DNA from: Flavobacterium sp. W4I14
Lineage (GTDB): Bacteria > Bacteroidota > Bacteroidia > Sphingobacteriales > Sphingobacteriaceae
Assembly: GCA_030817875.1 (NCBI GenBank)
Contig: JAUSZU010000001.1
Coordinates: 4,526,001 to 4,590,000 of the forward strand
Length of the DNA: 64,000 nt
Reading direction: 5' to 3'
Every line of letters starts with the position of its first letter. Position 1 is the first letter of the stretch. This document shows, one piece after another, positions 10,130 to 20,021 of the stretch. Position numbers and translations under genes: made by a program. Under the pieces are notes generated by a model. That model worked only from the letters and a program-made list of their open reading frames with translations, made no database searches and had not been told where the DNA came from.

Positions 10130-13023
10130 ATGTTACGTGTCGATAGCTCTAAAACCTGTAAAGTGGTGTACTCTTTGTGCAAACATGAGTACTTGGGCTA
10201 TTTAATTGAACCTCACGTTGTTCAGCTCAATCCACAAGGAGATTTTTCGTTTACTTACCAACGGATTTTTACACATACCGCAGAAGAATTTAATGCCTGT
10301 TTAAGTGACATTGATTATAAACTGATCAAAATTTTAGATGACATTGAGCAAGACTCGCTGATTAAAAAATATTATAAAAAGCTGATCAGGCCGACCGAGT
10401 TTTTCACTAAAATTTTCGATAATAAATTTTATGAAAATGTCCGCCCTAAAATCGAAAAGAAACTTGCCGAAGCTTTAGAGCTTTTGAAAGTCAAAAACGA
10501 GCTTTATATAATGGACAAAGATGGCTGGCCGGTAGAACGCAAAATCGAACTGGCTGATGAGCCTGCATCTATTCTTTTTCATTTCCGAAGGAACGAAACT
10601 GAAACACGTTATTTTCCGACCATCAAATATCAGAACCTGCGCATCGAATTTATGTTTAAAGAAGCGCAGATTATCAGCAACAAACCTGCCTGGTTATTGC
10701 TAAATGATGTATTGTACTTTTTTGATCAGGATATTGAGGGAAAAAAACTGCAACCCTTTTTAAATAAACGCTTTATTGCCATACCAAAAACAACCGAAGC
10801 TACTTATTTTGAAAAGTTTGTAGCCCCTTTAATAGAAAAACACCATGTGTATGCCGAAGGTTTCGAAATCAGAACCGAACAATTTGAGGCGACACCGGTA
10901 ATTAAAGTTTTATATGTTGATGGTGGTCTTTCTCAAATTCAGCTATATTTTAAATACGGCGAATATACTTTCCCCGTAGAGAATGCGCACAAAAGTAACT
11001 GTACGTTTAGAAAAAACCGCCGATAACTATATTTTCCACCGCATTAAACGTTCGGCAGAATGGGAGAAAAAGCAGTTTAATTTGCTGTTATCGTTAGGAC
11101 TAAAAAAAACGAGTTCTTTATTCAGCAACCTGGAAGTGGCTTCTGCCGAAGAAAATCCAAGTTACGGTGCTATAAATTGGGTAAACGAGCATATCGAAAT
11201 TTTACAGGCATCGGGTTTTGAAATAGAACAGGCTACAGGACAGAAAAAATTTGTTTTCGGCGCCAGCAAAATAGATCTTGAAGTTAAAGAAGGAAACGAT
11301 TGGTTCGATATCCACGCAGTGGTATGGTTCGGAAAATACCAGATTCCTTTTCTTTCACTAAAGCAACATATTTTACACAAAAAGCGTGAGTTTTTGTTGC
11401 CCGATGGCGAAGTGGCTATTATCCCTGATAAATGGTTTACGCAATACGGTAGTTTGTTCAGTTTGGCAGAGGCCGGAAAAACGCTAAAATTAAAAGAAAC
11501 ACCATATTGGCCTCATCAATGATCTGGCTGAAGATAGCCTGGCTAATGTTACGCTTGAACGTAAGTTACAGCGATTATCAGACTTTGAAGATATTGCCGA
11601 TACGCAAATGCCTGTTCATTTTAAAGGCAGTTTACGCGATTACCAGAAAGCCGGCTATAATTGGTTCAGCTTTTTACGCGAATACAATTTCGGCGGGTGT
11701 TTGGCCGATGATATGGGTTTGGGTAAAACCATCCAAACATTGGCTATGCTGCAAAAGGTGAAGGAAGATGACCAATTGCTTGAAGCGCAGACGACCTCGC
11801 TCATCATCATGCCTACCTCTTTAATTTACAACTGGTTAACAGAAGCTAAAAAGTTTACGCCAAAGCTTAAAATACTGGCACATACAGGCACCAACCGAAA
11901 TAAAGATGTTGCCAATTTTGCCAATTACGATATTATTATTACCACTTATGGTGTAACCAGAGTAGATGTAGATGAACTGAAAAACTTTTATTTCAACTAC
12001 ATTATTCTCGATGAAAGTCAGAACATTAAAAACCCGGCATCAAAATCGTTTAAAGCCGTTAGAAGCCTAAAATCTAAACATAAACTGATTCTGAGTGGTA
12101 CGCCTGTAGAAAACTCAGTAAGCGATCTATGGTCGCAGTTGACCTTTTTAAACCCTGGTTTATTGGGTACACAGGCATTCTTCTACGAAGAATATGTACA
12201 AGCGATAGAAAAGAAAAAGGACGAAGAAAAAGCACGTAAACTACAATCGATTATCAAGCCTTTTGTGCTCCGTAGAACAAAAGAGCAAGTAGCAGCAGAA
12301 TTACCACCTAAAACAGAACAGGTAATTTATTGCGATATGAGCGAAGATCAGGCCGCATATTATGAAAAAACAAAATCTGCCTACCGTAACGATTTGTTGC
12401 AGAGTATGGACGATGGAACTTTCGCACAGAAACAGGTACAGCTTTTACAAGGGCTAACCGCCTTGCGCCAGTTGGCCAACCACCCTGTAATGATTGATGG
12501 CACCTATGTGTCAGATTCTGGAAAGTTCGAAAACGTGATCCACACACTGGATAACGTACTTAAAGGCGGACATAAGGTTTTGGTTTTTTCTCAGTTTGTA
12601 AAACATCTTGATATCTTCAAAAAACATTTTGAAGCGGAGCATATTCCATTTGCTTATTTAGATGGCGCAACCCGTAACCGTGGCGAAATTGTTTCCGAAT
12701 TTCAGCAGAATACTGAGCTAAAAGTATTCTTAATTTCTATAAAAGCAGGTGGTGTAGGTTTAAACTTAACACAAGCTGATTATGTCTTTATCCTTGATCC
12801 GTGGTGGAACCCGGCAGTAGAACAACAAGCCATCGACAGAACACACCGTATTGGTCAGGATAAAAAGGTTTTCATTTACAAATTCATTGCAAAAGACACT
12901 GTTGAAGAGAAAATATTGGCTTTGCAGAACCGTAAAAAATCGCTCGCAAACTCTTTAATCACAACTGAAGAAAGTTTCTTTAAATCGTTAAGCAAAGAAG
13001 ATATACGCGATATATTGAATTAA
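10130..13023 (+). pseudogene. SNF2-family DEAD/DEAH helicase, split by two one-base frameshifts
   Basis: Three overlapping frames (10130-11026, 10983-11522 and one open to 13023) make one protein. Removing one A from AAAA at 10991-10994 joins VENAHK to VTVRLEKTADNY. Removing one A from AAAA at 11492-11495 gives LKLKKHHIGLINDLAED and continues into the helicase core. The repaired gene has 964 codons with no internal stop. The N-terminal half is the SWIM-less family-specific region; the C-terminal half has motif I GLGKT (Lys about 532), the DESQ box, SGTPVENS, and the C-lobe motifs LDGATRNRGE and DRTHRIGQ. Role: ATP-dependent DNA translocase of unknown client in Bacteroidota. Without correction only a start-less helicase core (ATG at 11608) could be made. 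Mutation or homopolymer error are both possible. Confidence 0.9.
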
Positions 13024-13036
13024 TTGCCGAAAATTT

Positions 13037-13296
13037 GTCACGGAGACGCTGCAATCACAGAAGTTCTTATATGATTGCCACTCTGAACGAAGTCGAACAG
13101 TTTATTTGAATATTGCACCCTCTAACAGACTATTCTACTTAATTTTTTGCCACAGAAACACGGAAATCGCGGATGTACTCTCCGTTGGTCACGCTGAGCG
13201 GAGTGGAAGAGTTTGCTGTGCAAACAGGCATCCATAGCCAGTATCTAACAAACCTTTCAAGTTATTCTTTGCCACGGAGACACAGAAATCACAGAG
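13037..13296. repeat. Array of degenerate GCCACGGAGACACAGA repeats left of a GxxExxY gene
   Basis: Three degenerate direct copies (13037-13060, 13149-13173, 13271-13296) of a motif like GCCACGGAGACACAGAAAT. Between them are GAACGAAGTCGAACAG (13084-13100) and CACGCTGAGCGGAGTGGAAG (13189-13208), another dispersed motif type. Bases 13024-13379 hold no other gene; the open frame at 13173-13355 is made of these repeats. Confidence 0.7.
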
Positions 13297-13379
13297 TATG
13301 CTTCGCAGCATCCTATTATTTTACTACTTTAGTAAATACATCCCAAGTTAATTAGTTAACCTTTATTAAATCTCTTGGT

Positions 13380-13766
13380 ATGGAAATCCGTCAATCGAAC
13401 TTCCCATTAAAAAACGAAACAGACCTAATTATTAGTGCTGCTATTGAAATTCATAGTCTTTTAGATTGTGGTTTTTTAGAAATTGTGTATAAAGATGCAC
13501 TTTGTATAGAACTAAAAAACAGGGATTATTTTTACGAAAGAGAAAAATTATACCAAGTTTATTATAAAGGTATTCCCCTACCCCATAGCTTTTATGCTGA
13601 CTTTATCATATTCGATGCGGTAATATTAGAAATTAAATCAAAAAGTGCTATTGCAAGCGCCGATATAGCGCAAACTCTAAACTATTTAAGATGTTCAGGC
13701 TGCAAAGTTGGGCTTATTTTAAATTTCGGTAAACCAACGCTCGAAATCAGGCGTGCTGTTTTATAA
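13380..13766 (+). CDS. GxxExxY family protein
   Basis: A 128-aa protein with the name-giving motif at about residues 31-37 (GFLEIVY) and the nuclease-like strand pattern further on (YADFIIFD...VILEIKS, about 75-90), which resembles the D-ExK core of restriction-type nucleases. Function is unknown; the nuclease link is only a reading of the motif. The gene is flanked on both sides by copies of one repeat, with the right-hand copies inverted relative to the left, as if the gene and repeats travelled together. Confidence 0.85.
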   Translation: MEIRQSNFPLKNETDLIISAAIEIHSLLDCGFLEIVYKDALCIELKNRDYFYEREKLYQVYYKGIPLPHSFYADFIIFDAVILEIKSKSAIASADIAQTLNYLRCSGCKVGLILNFGKPTLEIRRAVL

Positions 13767-13800
13767 TCCTGGTTATTAGTACTTATTCCGTGTTAATCGG

Positions 13801-13873
13801 GTTTCTGTGGCTAAAACATCAACGTGAATACAAACAACCTGGTCTTCCGTGCTAATCTGTGTCTCCGTGGCAA
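13801..13873. repeat. Inverted copies of the GCCACGGAGACACAGA repeat right of the GxxExxY gene
   Basis: GTTTCTGTGGC (13801-13811) and TCCGTGCTAATCTGTGTC plus TCCGTGGCAA (13846-13873) are reverse complements of the left-hand repeats. Confidence 0.7.
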
Positions 13874-13949
13874 CATTACACAATTAAAATTCTTTTCAAA
13901 ACTCATTTCCTTCTTACTTGTTATACAGTAGAACATAAATTTAACCATC

Positions 13950-14267
13950 ATGACAAATCAAGATTTTAATACCGCTGTAAACAATGTTAAGGAAGCCTGG
14001 AAGTACCCAGAATTGTTCGAAAACGTTTCAAAATCTGAACGTTGGTTATCTGGCGCTGCAGGAACATATTTACTTTTTAAAGGCATCACCAGTATTTTTT
14101 CACATCCGGTAATTGGCCTTACGGGTGCAGCAATTGGTGCAGGATTACTGTACCGCGGCATTACGGGTTATTGCCCAATGCGCGATTTGGCCGAACAGCG
14201 TAAAGAAGATATTGCCCCTGATGAAGTAATTATAAGTGAAACCTATGTTGTTGACGATTTGGGGTAA
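13950..14267 (+). CDS. DUF2892-type (YgaP-like) membrane protein
   Basis: A 105-aa protein with an acidic/amphipathic N-terminus, then two hydrophobic helices (about residues 35-50 and 55-72) ending in YRGITGYCPMRD. The Cys-Pro motif after helix 2 is typical of the DUF2892 inner-membrane family. No catalytic residues are visible. Its role is not known. It lies 66 bases before a DUF1080 protein and may be co-transcribed. Confidence 0.75.
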   Translation: MTNQDFNTAVNNVKEAWKYPELFENVSKSERWLSGAAGTYLLFKGITSIFSHPVIGLTGAAIGAGLLYRGITGYCPMRDLAEQRKEDIAPDEVIISETYVVDDLG

Positions 14268-14332
14268 AATTTTAAATACGAAATTTCCTTTTCTTAATAA
14301 ACTGGTTAACTTTAAAAAGTTAAACCACAATC

Positions 14333-15115
14333 ATGAACAAGTACACACTATTATTTATTCCTGTTTTTTTCGCAGGGCAAGCTATGGCACAAGATAAAAA
14401 ACCAGATCCTGCCAAAGACCCAAAAACAACCGAAGTTTGGGAACCCGTTCCTAAAATTGTTACACCCGGCAAATTGCCTCAGGATGCACCATCTGATGCT
14501 ACCATTCTTTTCAATGGCAGAAATTTAGATGCATGGCATTCTGTCAAAGATCCATCTAAACCAGCTGCCTGGACAATAGACGATGGTTTTTTTACGGTAA
14601 AAAAAGGCACTGGAAATATCGAAACCAATAAAAAGTTTACCGATTACCAATTGCACATGGAATGGAAAATTCCTGAAAACATAACTGGCGAAGGTCAGGC
14701 ACGTGGAAATAGCGGGGTATTTTTAGCATCAACAGGTGGCGGTGATGACGGTTACGAAATCCAGATTATGGATGCCTATAACAACAAAACCTATGTTAAC
14801 GGACAAACGGGCAGTGTTTACAAACAAGCTGTTCCATTGGCAAATGCGAACAAGAAACCAGGCGAATGGCAATATTACGACATCATTTGGAATGCGCCAC
14901 GTTTTAATGAAGATGGAACAGTGCAAAAACCAGCGAGTGTTACTGTATTTCTAAACGGCGTACTTTTGCAGAACGGATTTGTATTAAAAGGGGAAACCAG
15001 GTATATCGGTGCACCTGAATATAAAAAACATGGTCCCGCTTCAATCAAATTACAAGATCACGGCGACCCAAGCCCTGCAATCAGTTACAGGAACATCTGG
15101 GTAAGAGAATTATAA
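14333..15115 (+). CDS. DUF1080 (3-keto-disaccharide hydrolase-like) secreted protein
   Basis: A 260-aa protein with a cleavable signal peptide ending AMAQ (residue about 20), a Pro/Lys-rich linker, and one DUF1080 domain starting at TILFNGRNLDAWHS (about 58) and ending NIWVREL. This concanavalin-like fold is found in enzymes acting on sugars and in non-catalytic carbohydrate-binding proteins; some members hydrolyse 3-ketoglycosides. Activity cannot be assigned from sequence alone. A terminator follows at 15137. Confidence 0.87.
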   Translation: MNKYTLLFIPVFFAGQAMAQDKKPDPAKDPKTTEVWEPVPKIVTPGKLPQDAPSDATILFNGRNLDAWHSVKDPSKPAAWTIDDGFFTVKKGTGNIETNKKFTDYQLHMEWKIPENITGEGQARGNSGVFLASTGGGDDGYEIQIMDAYNNKTYVNGQTGSVYKQAVPLANANKKPGEWQYYDIIWNAPRFNEDGTVQKPASVTVFLNGVLLQNGFVLKGETRYIGAPEYKKHGPASIKLQDHGDPSPAISYRNIWVREL

Positions 15116-15136
15116 TCTCAACAAAACAACAATAAG

Positions 15137-15170
15137 AAACCTGCAGATCAAAAGTTTGCGGGTTTTGTTT
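15137..15170 (+). terminator. Intrinsic terminator after the DUF1080 gene
   Basis: Stem AAACCTGCA/TGCGGGTTT (one wobble), followed by TTTTGTTTTAT. Confidence 0.7.
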
Positions 15171-15220
15171 TATAAGATAATTTCATTGATAATTGTACCA
15201 AATTTAGCGTCGATTTTTTT

Positions 15221-15829
15221 ATGAACAAAGGCAGATTAGAAGCATTTAGTGATGGGGTTATTGCAATTATCATTACCATTATGGTTTTAGAAATTAAAGT
15301 TCCGGAGCATGGCGAAACTCTAGCTAGCTTGAAACCGCTTATTCCAAAATTCATCAGCTATGTTTTAAGTTTTATCTACGTAGGTATTTACTGGAACAAT
15401 CACCACCATTTACTGCATGCGGTTAAAAAAGTAAACGGATCAATGCTTTGGGCAAATCTTAACTTTTTATTCTGGCTCTCGTTATTTCCAGTAGCAGCCG
15501 GATGGATGGGAGAACATCATTTTGCCCTATGGCCAGTTGTGGTTTACGGTACTGTGCTCCTCCTTGCAGCTGTTTCTTACACCCTGTTGGTAATCGTAAT
15601 CAAAAGAACAGAAGGTCAGCACTCGCTTGTGGTAAATGCCATTGGGAATGATGCAAAAGGTAAATTCTCATTGCTTTTTTATGTCGGGGGCATTGCACTA
15701 AGTTTTATAAACCCATGGATTGGCGTTGCACTTTATTTCATTGTAGCCTGCATCTGGTTTATTCCGGATAAACGGATAGAAAATGCAATGCGCGAGCAGG
15801 GTTTAATTGATAATAATGATGGACAATAG
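15221..15829 (+). CDS. TMEM175-family potassium channel-like membrane protein (DUF1211)
   Basis: A 202-aa protein with about six hydrophobic helices. The signature of helix 1, RLEAFSDGVIAI (residues 5-16, FSDG core), identifies the TMEM175 family, whose bacterial members are tetrameric K+-selective leak channels. A conserved NNHHHLLHA stretch follows helix 2. Monocistronic by appearance. Channel function is inferred from the family. Confidence 0.88.
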   Translation: MNKGRLEAFSDGVIAIIITIMVLEIKVPEHGETLASLKPLIPKFISYVLSFIYVGIYWNNHHHLLHAVKKVNGSMLWANLNFLFWLSLFPVAAGWMGEHHFALWPVVVYGTVLLLAAVSYTLLVIVIKRTEGQHSLVVNAIGNDAKGKFSLLFYVGGIALSFINPWIGVALYFIVACIWFIPDKRIENAMREQGLIDNNDGQ

Positions 15830-15857
15830 GCACTTAGCCTATAATAATAATGCCAGC

Positions 15858-15930
15858 CTTCCCCACCTAGCCCCGATTGCAGTGAGCATCCCGATTCTTT
15901 CATCGGGATAAAACGGAAAGCGGGAAAAAC
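15858..15930. repeat. Degenerate dispersed repeat (copy C)
   Basis: Contains TAGCCCCGATTG and AAACGGAAAGCGGGAA, shared with 20598-20788, around a hairpin ATCCCGAT/ATCGGGAT (15888-15895/15902-15909). Confidence 0.55.
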
Positions 15931-16060
15931 CTGAATAGCTGTATTAAAAATGCGCTCCTAACCTGAACTCGATTAATAACTTGCTTAGATATTTTCGGCT
16001 AAATATTAATTGAACTAAGGCCCTAATAATCTAAAGTAAACTTCAAAACTTACCTTAGCA

Positions 16061-16693
16061 TTAAGGAGCCTGAAGCAGTTCCATATACAATTCCCGATCG
16101 ATCATTTCAGCACCTAAACTCATTAAATGATCGTTCGGCAACTGGCAGTCAATTAAATCGATATTCATTTTACTTAAAAAAATCAATGCTGCTTTTGAGG
16201 CATTGCTTACATGGCTAAACATACTTTCTCCACAAAAAACACGGTTTACTTTTAAACCATATAGGCCACCCACCAGCTGATCAGCCAACCAAACCTCTAC
16301 ACTGTGTGCGTAGCCCTGCTGATGAAGGCTAATGTAAGCATCTTGCATTTCGTTGGTAATCCAGGTACCATCCTGCCCTTTCCTTTCGGTAGTTGCGCAA
16401 TTCCGGATCACTTCGGCAAAAGCCTGGTTAAAAGTAATCTTGAAAACTTCCTGATTTAAAATTTTTTGCATGCTTTTACTGATCCTAATTTTATCGGGAT
16501 AAATCACACAGCGTTTGTGTGGCGAATACCAGAGGATTGGTTCACCTTCGCTAAACCATGGAAATATACCATTCGAATAGGCGATTAACAACCGCTCCGT
16601 GCTTAAGTCACCACCAATGGCCAATAAACCATCTTCTTCTGCCAAGGCTGGATCTGGAAAGCCTGGATTGTCATCTAGTAGCTGAAAAAACAT
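16061..16693 (-). CDS. aat: Leucyl/phenylalanyl-tRNA--protein transferase
   Basis: A 210-aa cytosolic enzyme that adds Leu or Phe to proteins with N-terminal Arg or Lys, marking them for ClpAP-type degradation (N-degron pathway). Family motifs: FPDPALAEEDGLLAIGGDLS (about 10-29), NGIFPWFSEGEPILWYSP, and the CGESMFSHVSNASKAAL segment. The ATG at 16693 is chosen; the longer frame begins with TTG at 16717 and adds residues not expected in the family. Confidence 0.95.
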   Translation of the reverse strand: MFFQLLDDNPGFPDPALAEEDGLLAIGGDLSTERLLIAYSNGIFPWFSEGEPILWYSPHKRCVIYPDKIRISKSMQKILNQEVFKITFNQAFAEVIRNCATTERKGQDGTWITNEMQDAYISLHQQGYAHSVEVWLADQLVGGLYGLKVNRVFCGESMFSHVSNASKAALIFLSKMNIDLIDCQLPNDHLMSLGAEMIDRELYMELLQAP

Positions 16694-16766
16694 AGGCAAA
16701 AATAAGAAAGAAAACAAAGATTAAACCCTGGCGTTTTAAATAAGTCATACTGTAAAACAGTCCATT

Positions 16767-18209
16767 ATGAGCGCAAAAGATAATTTCTTAAAAGTAAAAC
16801 ATCTTTACAACCGGGCAGGCTTCGGGGTTTCTTATACCGACTTACAAAAATTAAGCAAAAAGAACCTCGATAAAGTGGTAGACAACTTGCTTAAAGATTC
16901 TCAAAAAGACGATCCAATCAATTTAGTAAACGACTTTGAATCGAAACGACAGCTTTTGGTACAGGCAGGTTTATATGCTAAAAAAGATCTGAATGATGAT
17001 GAGAAAAAAATGCGCCAGCAGATTATACGGGAGCAAAACGAAGTGAGCCGTGATCTGAATATTGCCTTCATTACCAAAATGATCAATACCGACGCCCCAT
17101 TGAGGGAAAAGATGACGCTTTTTTGGCATGGCCATTTTGCCTGCCGCAGCAATAACCCATTTTTTGCACAACAATTAAATAACATTCAAAGAAAAAATGC
17201 CCTGGGCAGCTTTAAAACCTTATTGGTTGAAGTTTCCAAATCGCCTGCAATGCTGCAATACCTGAATAACCAGCAGAACAGAAAAGGCAAGCCAAATGAG
17301 AACTTCGCCCGCGAACTCATGGAACTTTTTACCCTGGGAAGAGGAAATTATACCGAGCAGGACATTAAAGAATCTGCCCGCTCATTTACCGGCTGGATGT
17401 ACGACAAAGATGGCTCGTTCATTTTCAGACAAAACCTGCACGATCCTGGAACAAAAACCTTTTTTGGTAAAATCGGGAATTTCGAAGGCGAAAACATCAT
17501 CGATATTATTCTAGAAAAACCAGAAACTTCACAGTTTATCGCTCGGAAAGTATATAAATTCTTCGTAAACGATAACCCGAACGAGGCTCATATTAAAGAA
17601 CTTGCCGCACATTTTTACAACTCAAAATACGACATCGGCTCGATGATGAAAAAAATGTTTACATCAGATTGGTTTTATAGTCCGGAAAATGTAGGCACAA
17701 AAATTAAATCGCCCGCTGAATTTTTGGTAGGCTTAAGTCGCGAATTTTATGTTACCTATAACAAACCACAAGTTTTAATTCAGCTACAAAGCAGTTTAGG
17801 ACAATATTTATTTAACCCACCTAATGTTGCAGGTTGGCCTGGCGGACAAAGTTGGATTGATAGTTCATCGTTAATGTTAAGGATGCGGATTCCTTCACTT
17901 GTTTTGAATGATGGTGAAATCGATTTCAGTGGCAAAGCCGATCCCGAAGATGAAGCCGTAATTGCGTTAAGCAGAACAGCTACAACTAATGCAAACGCCA
18001 ACATGAAACCAAAATCGTACGTAAATGCAAATGCAGACTGGCCTAAATTTTTAGATACTTTACCAAAAGGATTAACACCTTTGGAACTTACCGAGTTTTT
18101 ATTGCAACCGAAATTAAATGCTAAAATAACAACAATGGTAAGCGATAATAAAGGATTGCGAAGTACTGCAGTCGAAATTACCAGCATGCCCGAGTATCAG
18201 CTGTGTTAA
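16767..18209 (+). CDS. DUF1800 family protein
   Basis: A 480-aa protein beginning LYNRAGFGVSYTDLQKL, with FWHGHFACR (about 120), NENFARELMELFTLG, RSFTGW and NVAGWPGGQ-type motifs characteristic of DUF1800. It is paired with the DUF1501 gene 93 bases downstream. This pair recurs across Bacteroidota, Planctomycetes and Proteobacteria and probably works together in the envelope, but the reaction is not established. Confidence 0.9.
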   Translation: MSAKDNFLKVKHLYNRAGFGVSYTDLQKLSKKNLDKVVDNLLKDSQKDDPINLVNDFESKRQLLVQAGLYAKKDLNDDEKKMRQQIIREQNEVSRDLNIAFITKMINTDAPLREKMTLFWHGHFACRSNNPFFAQQLNNIQRKNALGSFKTLLVEVSKSPAMLQYLNNQQNRKGKPNENFARELMELFTLGRGNYTEQDIKESARSFTGWMYDKDGSFIFRQNLHDPGTKTFFGKIGNFEGENIIDIILEKPETSQFIARKVYKFFVNDNPNEAHIKELAAHFYNSKYDIGSMMKKMFTSDWFYSPENVGTKIKSPAEFLVGLSREFYVTYNKPQVLIQLQSSLGQYLFNPPNVAGWPGGQSWIDSSSLMLRMRIPSLVLNDGEIDFSGKADPEDEAVIALSRTATTNANANMKPKSYVNANADWPKFLDTLPKGLTPLELTEFLLQPKLNAKITTMVSDNKGLRSTAVEITSMPEYQLC

Positions 18210-18302
18210 TAGTCGATGGTTGATGGTCCAATAGCCGATTAGCTGAACACCCAAACCAATGAACTATTGACGAATGAACAAGTGAACCAAAATATTAACA
18301 AG

Positions 18303-19502
18303 ATGAACAGAAGAAATTTTTTAAGAAATACAGGATTTGTTGCAGCAGGTTCGCTATTTGTTCCGGCTTTTATGAAACCGCTTGAGGCCATGGCACTTGA
18401 TGAGCTGAGCTTATACAAAAACCTGGTTGTGGTACAGCTTTCTGGTGGAAACGACGGTTTAAATACAGTTATTCCCTTTGGAAACGACATTTATTACCAA
18501 AAAAGAAAAAGCATTGCCGTTAAGCCTGAAGAGGTAATTAAACTGAACGACATGCAAGGGTTAAACCCGAACATGGCGGCCTTGCAAGAAATTTATGACC
18601 AAGGCTGGATGACCATCATCAACGATGTTGGCTACCCCAACCCAGACCGCTCACATTTCCGTTCGATGGATATCTGGCAAACGGGTAGCGATAGCAATCA
18701 ATTCTTATCAACCGGATGGATTGGCCGTTATTTAGATAGCAATTGCCAAACCTGCAAATTCCCATATACTGCGATAGAAGTAGACGATTCGCTTTCTCTG
18801 GCCATGAAAGGGCAAACCAAAAAAGGAATTGCATTAAAAGATCCTGCAGCTTTGTTCCGTAATACGAACGATCCCTTTTTTAAGGCCATGTTGCAGAATG
18901 ATAAGGAACATTTAGATGAAGATAATTTAGGTTATTTATATAAAACCATGATCGAAACTTCATCCTCTGCCAGTTATATCCAGAATACCTCCAAAATTTA
19001 TCAGTCGAAATCTACTTACCCTACTTCGGGTTTTGCAAACCAATTGAAAACGGTTTCTAAATTTATTTCTTCGGGATTAAAAACCAGGGTTTATTATGTA
19101 TCGTTAAGTGGTTTCGATACCCATGTAAATCAAATTGGCCAACAAGGCAATCTGCTTAAACAGTATAGTGAAGGCATGGCGGCCTTTTTGAAAGATCTAA
19201 AATCGAACAATAAACTGGAGGATACCCTGGTGATTACCTTCTCCGAATTTGGCCGCAGGGTTGAACAAAACGCCAGTAACGGCACCGACCACGGAACGGC
19301 AAATAATATGTTTGTTTTTGGTGGGAAATTGAAGAAACAAGGTATTTTTAATGCTGCACCTAATTTAAGTGATCTTGATACCGGTGATTTAAAATATCAA
19401 CTGGATTTCAGACAGGTTTATGGTACCATTTTAGATAAATGGCTGGATGTAAATAATGCTGATATCCTCAACAAAAAATTTAATACGTTGGATTTTATAT
19501 AG
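18303..19502 (+). CDS. DUF1501 family protein with Tat signal
   Basis: A 399-aa protein of the alkaline-phosphatase-like DUF1501 family. It begins with a twin-arginine signal (RRNFLRNTGFVAAGSLFVP), so it is exported folded. Motifs: VVQLSGGNDGLNTVIP, NPDRSHFRSMDIWQTG, YYVSLSGFDTHVNQ and TFSEFGRRVEQNASNGTDHGTAN. The ATG at 18303 is the start; an upstream TTG (18267) would add residues encoded by a short repetitive intergenic stretch (ATGAAC-type repeats, 18255-18300) and push the RR motif inward. Partner of the preceding DUF1800 gene. Confidence 0.92.
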   Translation: MNRRNFLRNTGFVAAGSLFVPAFMKPLEAMALDELSLYKNLVVVQLSGGNDGLNTVIPFGNDIYYQKRKSIAVKPEEVIKLNDMQGLNPNMAALQEIYDQGWMTIINDVGYPNPDRSHFRSMDIWQTGSDSNQFLSTGWIGRYLDSNCQTCKFPYTAIEVDDSLSLAMKGQTKKGIALKDPAALFRNTNDPFFKAMLQNDKEHLDEDNLGYLYKTMIETSSSASYIQNTSKIYQSKSTYPTSGFANQLKTVSKFISSGLKTRVYYVSLSGFDTHVNQIGQQGNLLKQYSEGMAAFLKDLKSNNKLEDTLVITFSEFGRRVEQNASNGTDHGTANNMFVFGGKLKKQGIFNAAPNLSDLDTGDLKYQLDFRQVYGTILDKWLDVNNADILNKKFNTLDFI

Positions 19503-19509
19503 ATATTAC

Positions 19510-19557
19510 AAAGAAGTCAAGTTTTATAACCAACCTGTTAGGAAACTTGACCTCTTT
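19510..19557. terminator. Bidirectional intrinsic terminator
   Basis: 15-bp stem with one mismatch (19510-19524/19543-19557), A- and T-rich ends, between two convergent stop codons. Confidence 0.75.
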
Positions 19558-19562
19558 ATTAT

Positions 19563-19916
19563 TTACTTCCTTTTTAACACATATACAGGCCGGTTTGATG
19601 ATTGATCTATCTGCTCTGTGTAAACACTAAACAACTCGTAACCATAGGCTTTCAATTTGTTCACGGCATCAATTGCAGAATTAAATTCGATTTTTTTATC
19701 ATTATCATCTCTGATGTACAGTTCGCTATAATCGCCTACCTTTTGGCCATGCTCCAGCGCAATCCATTGTTTATCTGCTAAAAAACTTTTTACTGCGCGA
19801 ATCTGGATATAATCCACACGGATATCGGTCAGTTTCACGCCATTTACATTTTGTGCTTTGGCACGCGACAGCCCAAAGCAAGCGACAAGTGCCGCTGCAA
19901 GAATTAATTTTTTCAT
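19563..19916 (-). CDS. Small secreted protein of unknown function
   Basis: A 117-aa protein with a signal peptide (MKKLILAAALVACFGLSRAKAQ). The mature part is about 95 residues, mixed alpha/beta, with IRVDYIQIRAV, YSELYIRDDNDKKIEF and LKAYGYELFSVYTEQ. I do not recognise the family. Conserved-looking Tyr and acidic residues suggest a compact periplasmic or surface protein. Monocistronic. Confidence 0.7.
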   Translation of the reverse strand: MKKLILAAALVACFGLSRAKAQNVNGVKLTDIRVDYIQIRAVKSFLADKQWIALEHGQKVGDYSELYIRDDNDKKIEFNSAIDAVNKLKAYGYELFSVYTEQIDQSSNRPVYVLKRK

Positions 19917-20021
19917 GTTGTGTTTCTTTTGTGTGTGATTCTAAATTACGAAGAATACGTGAGTATGTATTAAATGAATTGTAACAAAACATCCATTATT
20001 AAATCTTAAACTAAAAACATA

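Noticed and set aside
13173..13355. 60-codon frame before the GxxExxY gene
   Set aside because: Made of the degenerate 13 kb repeats.
17780..18187. 135-codon minus-strand frame
   Set aside because: Shadow of the DUF1800 gene.
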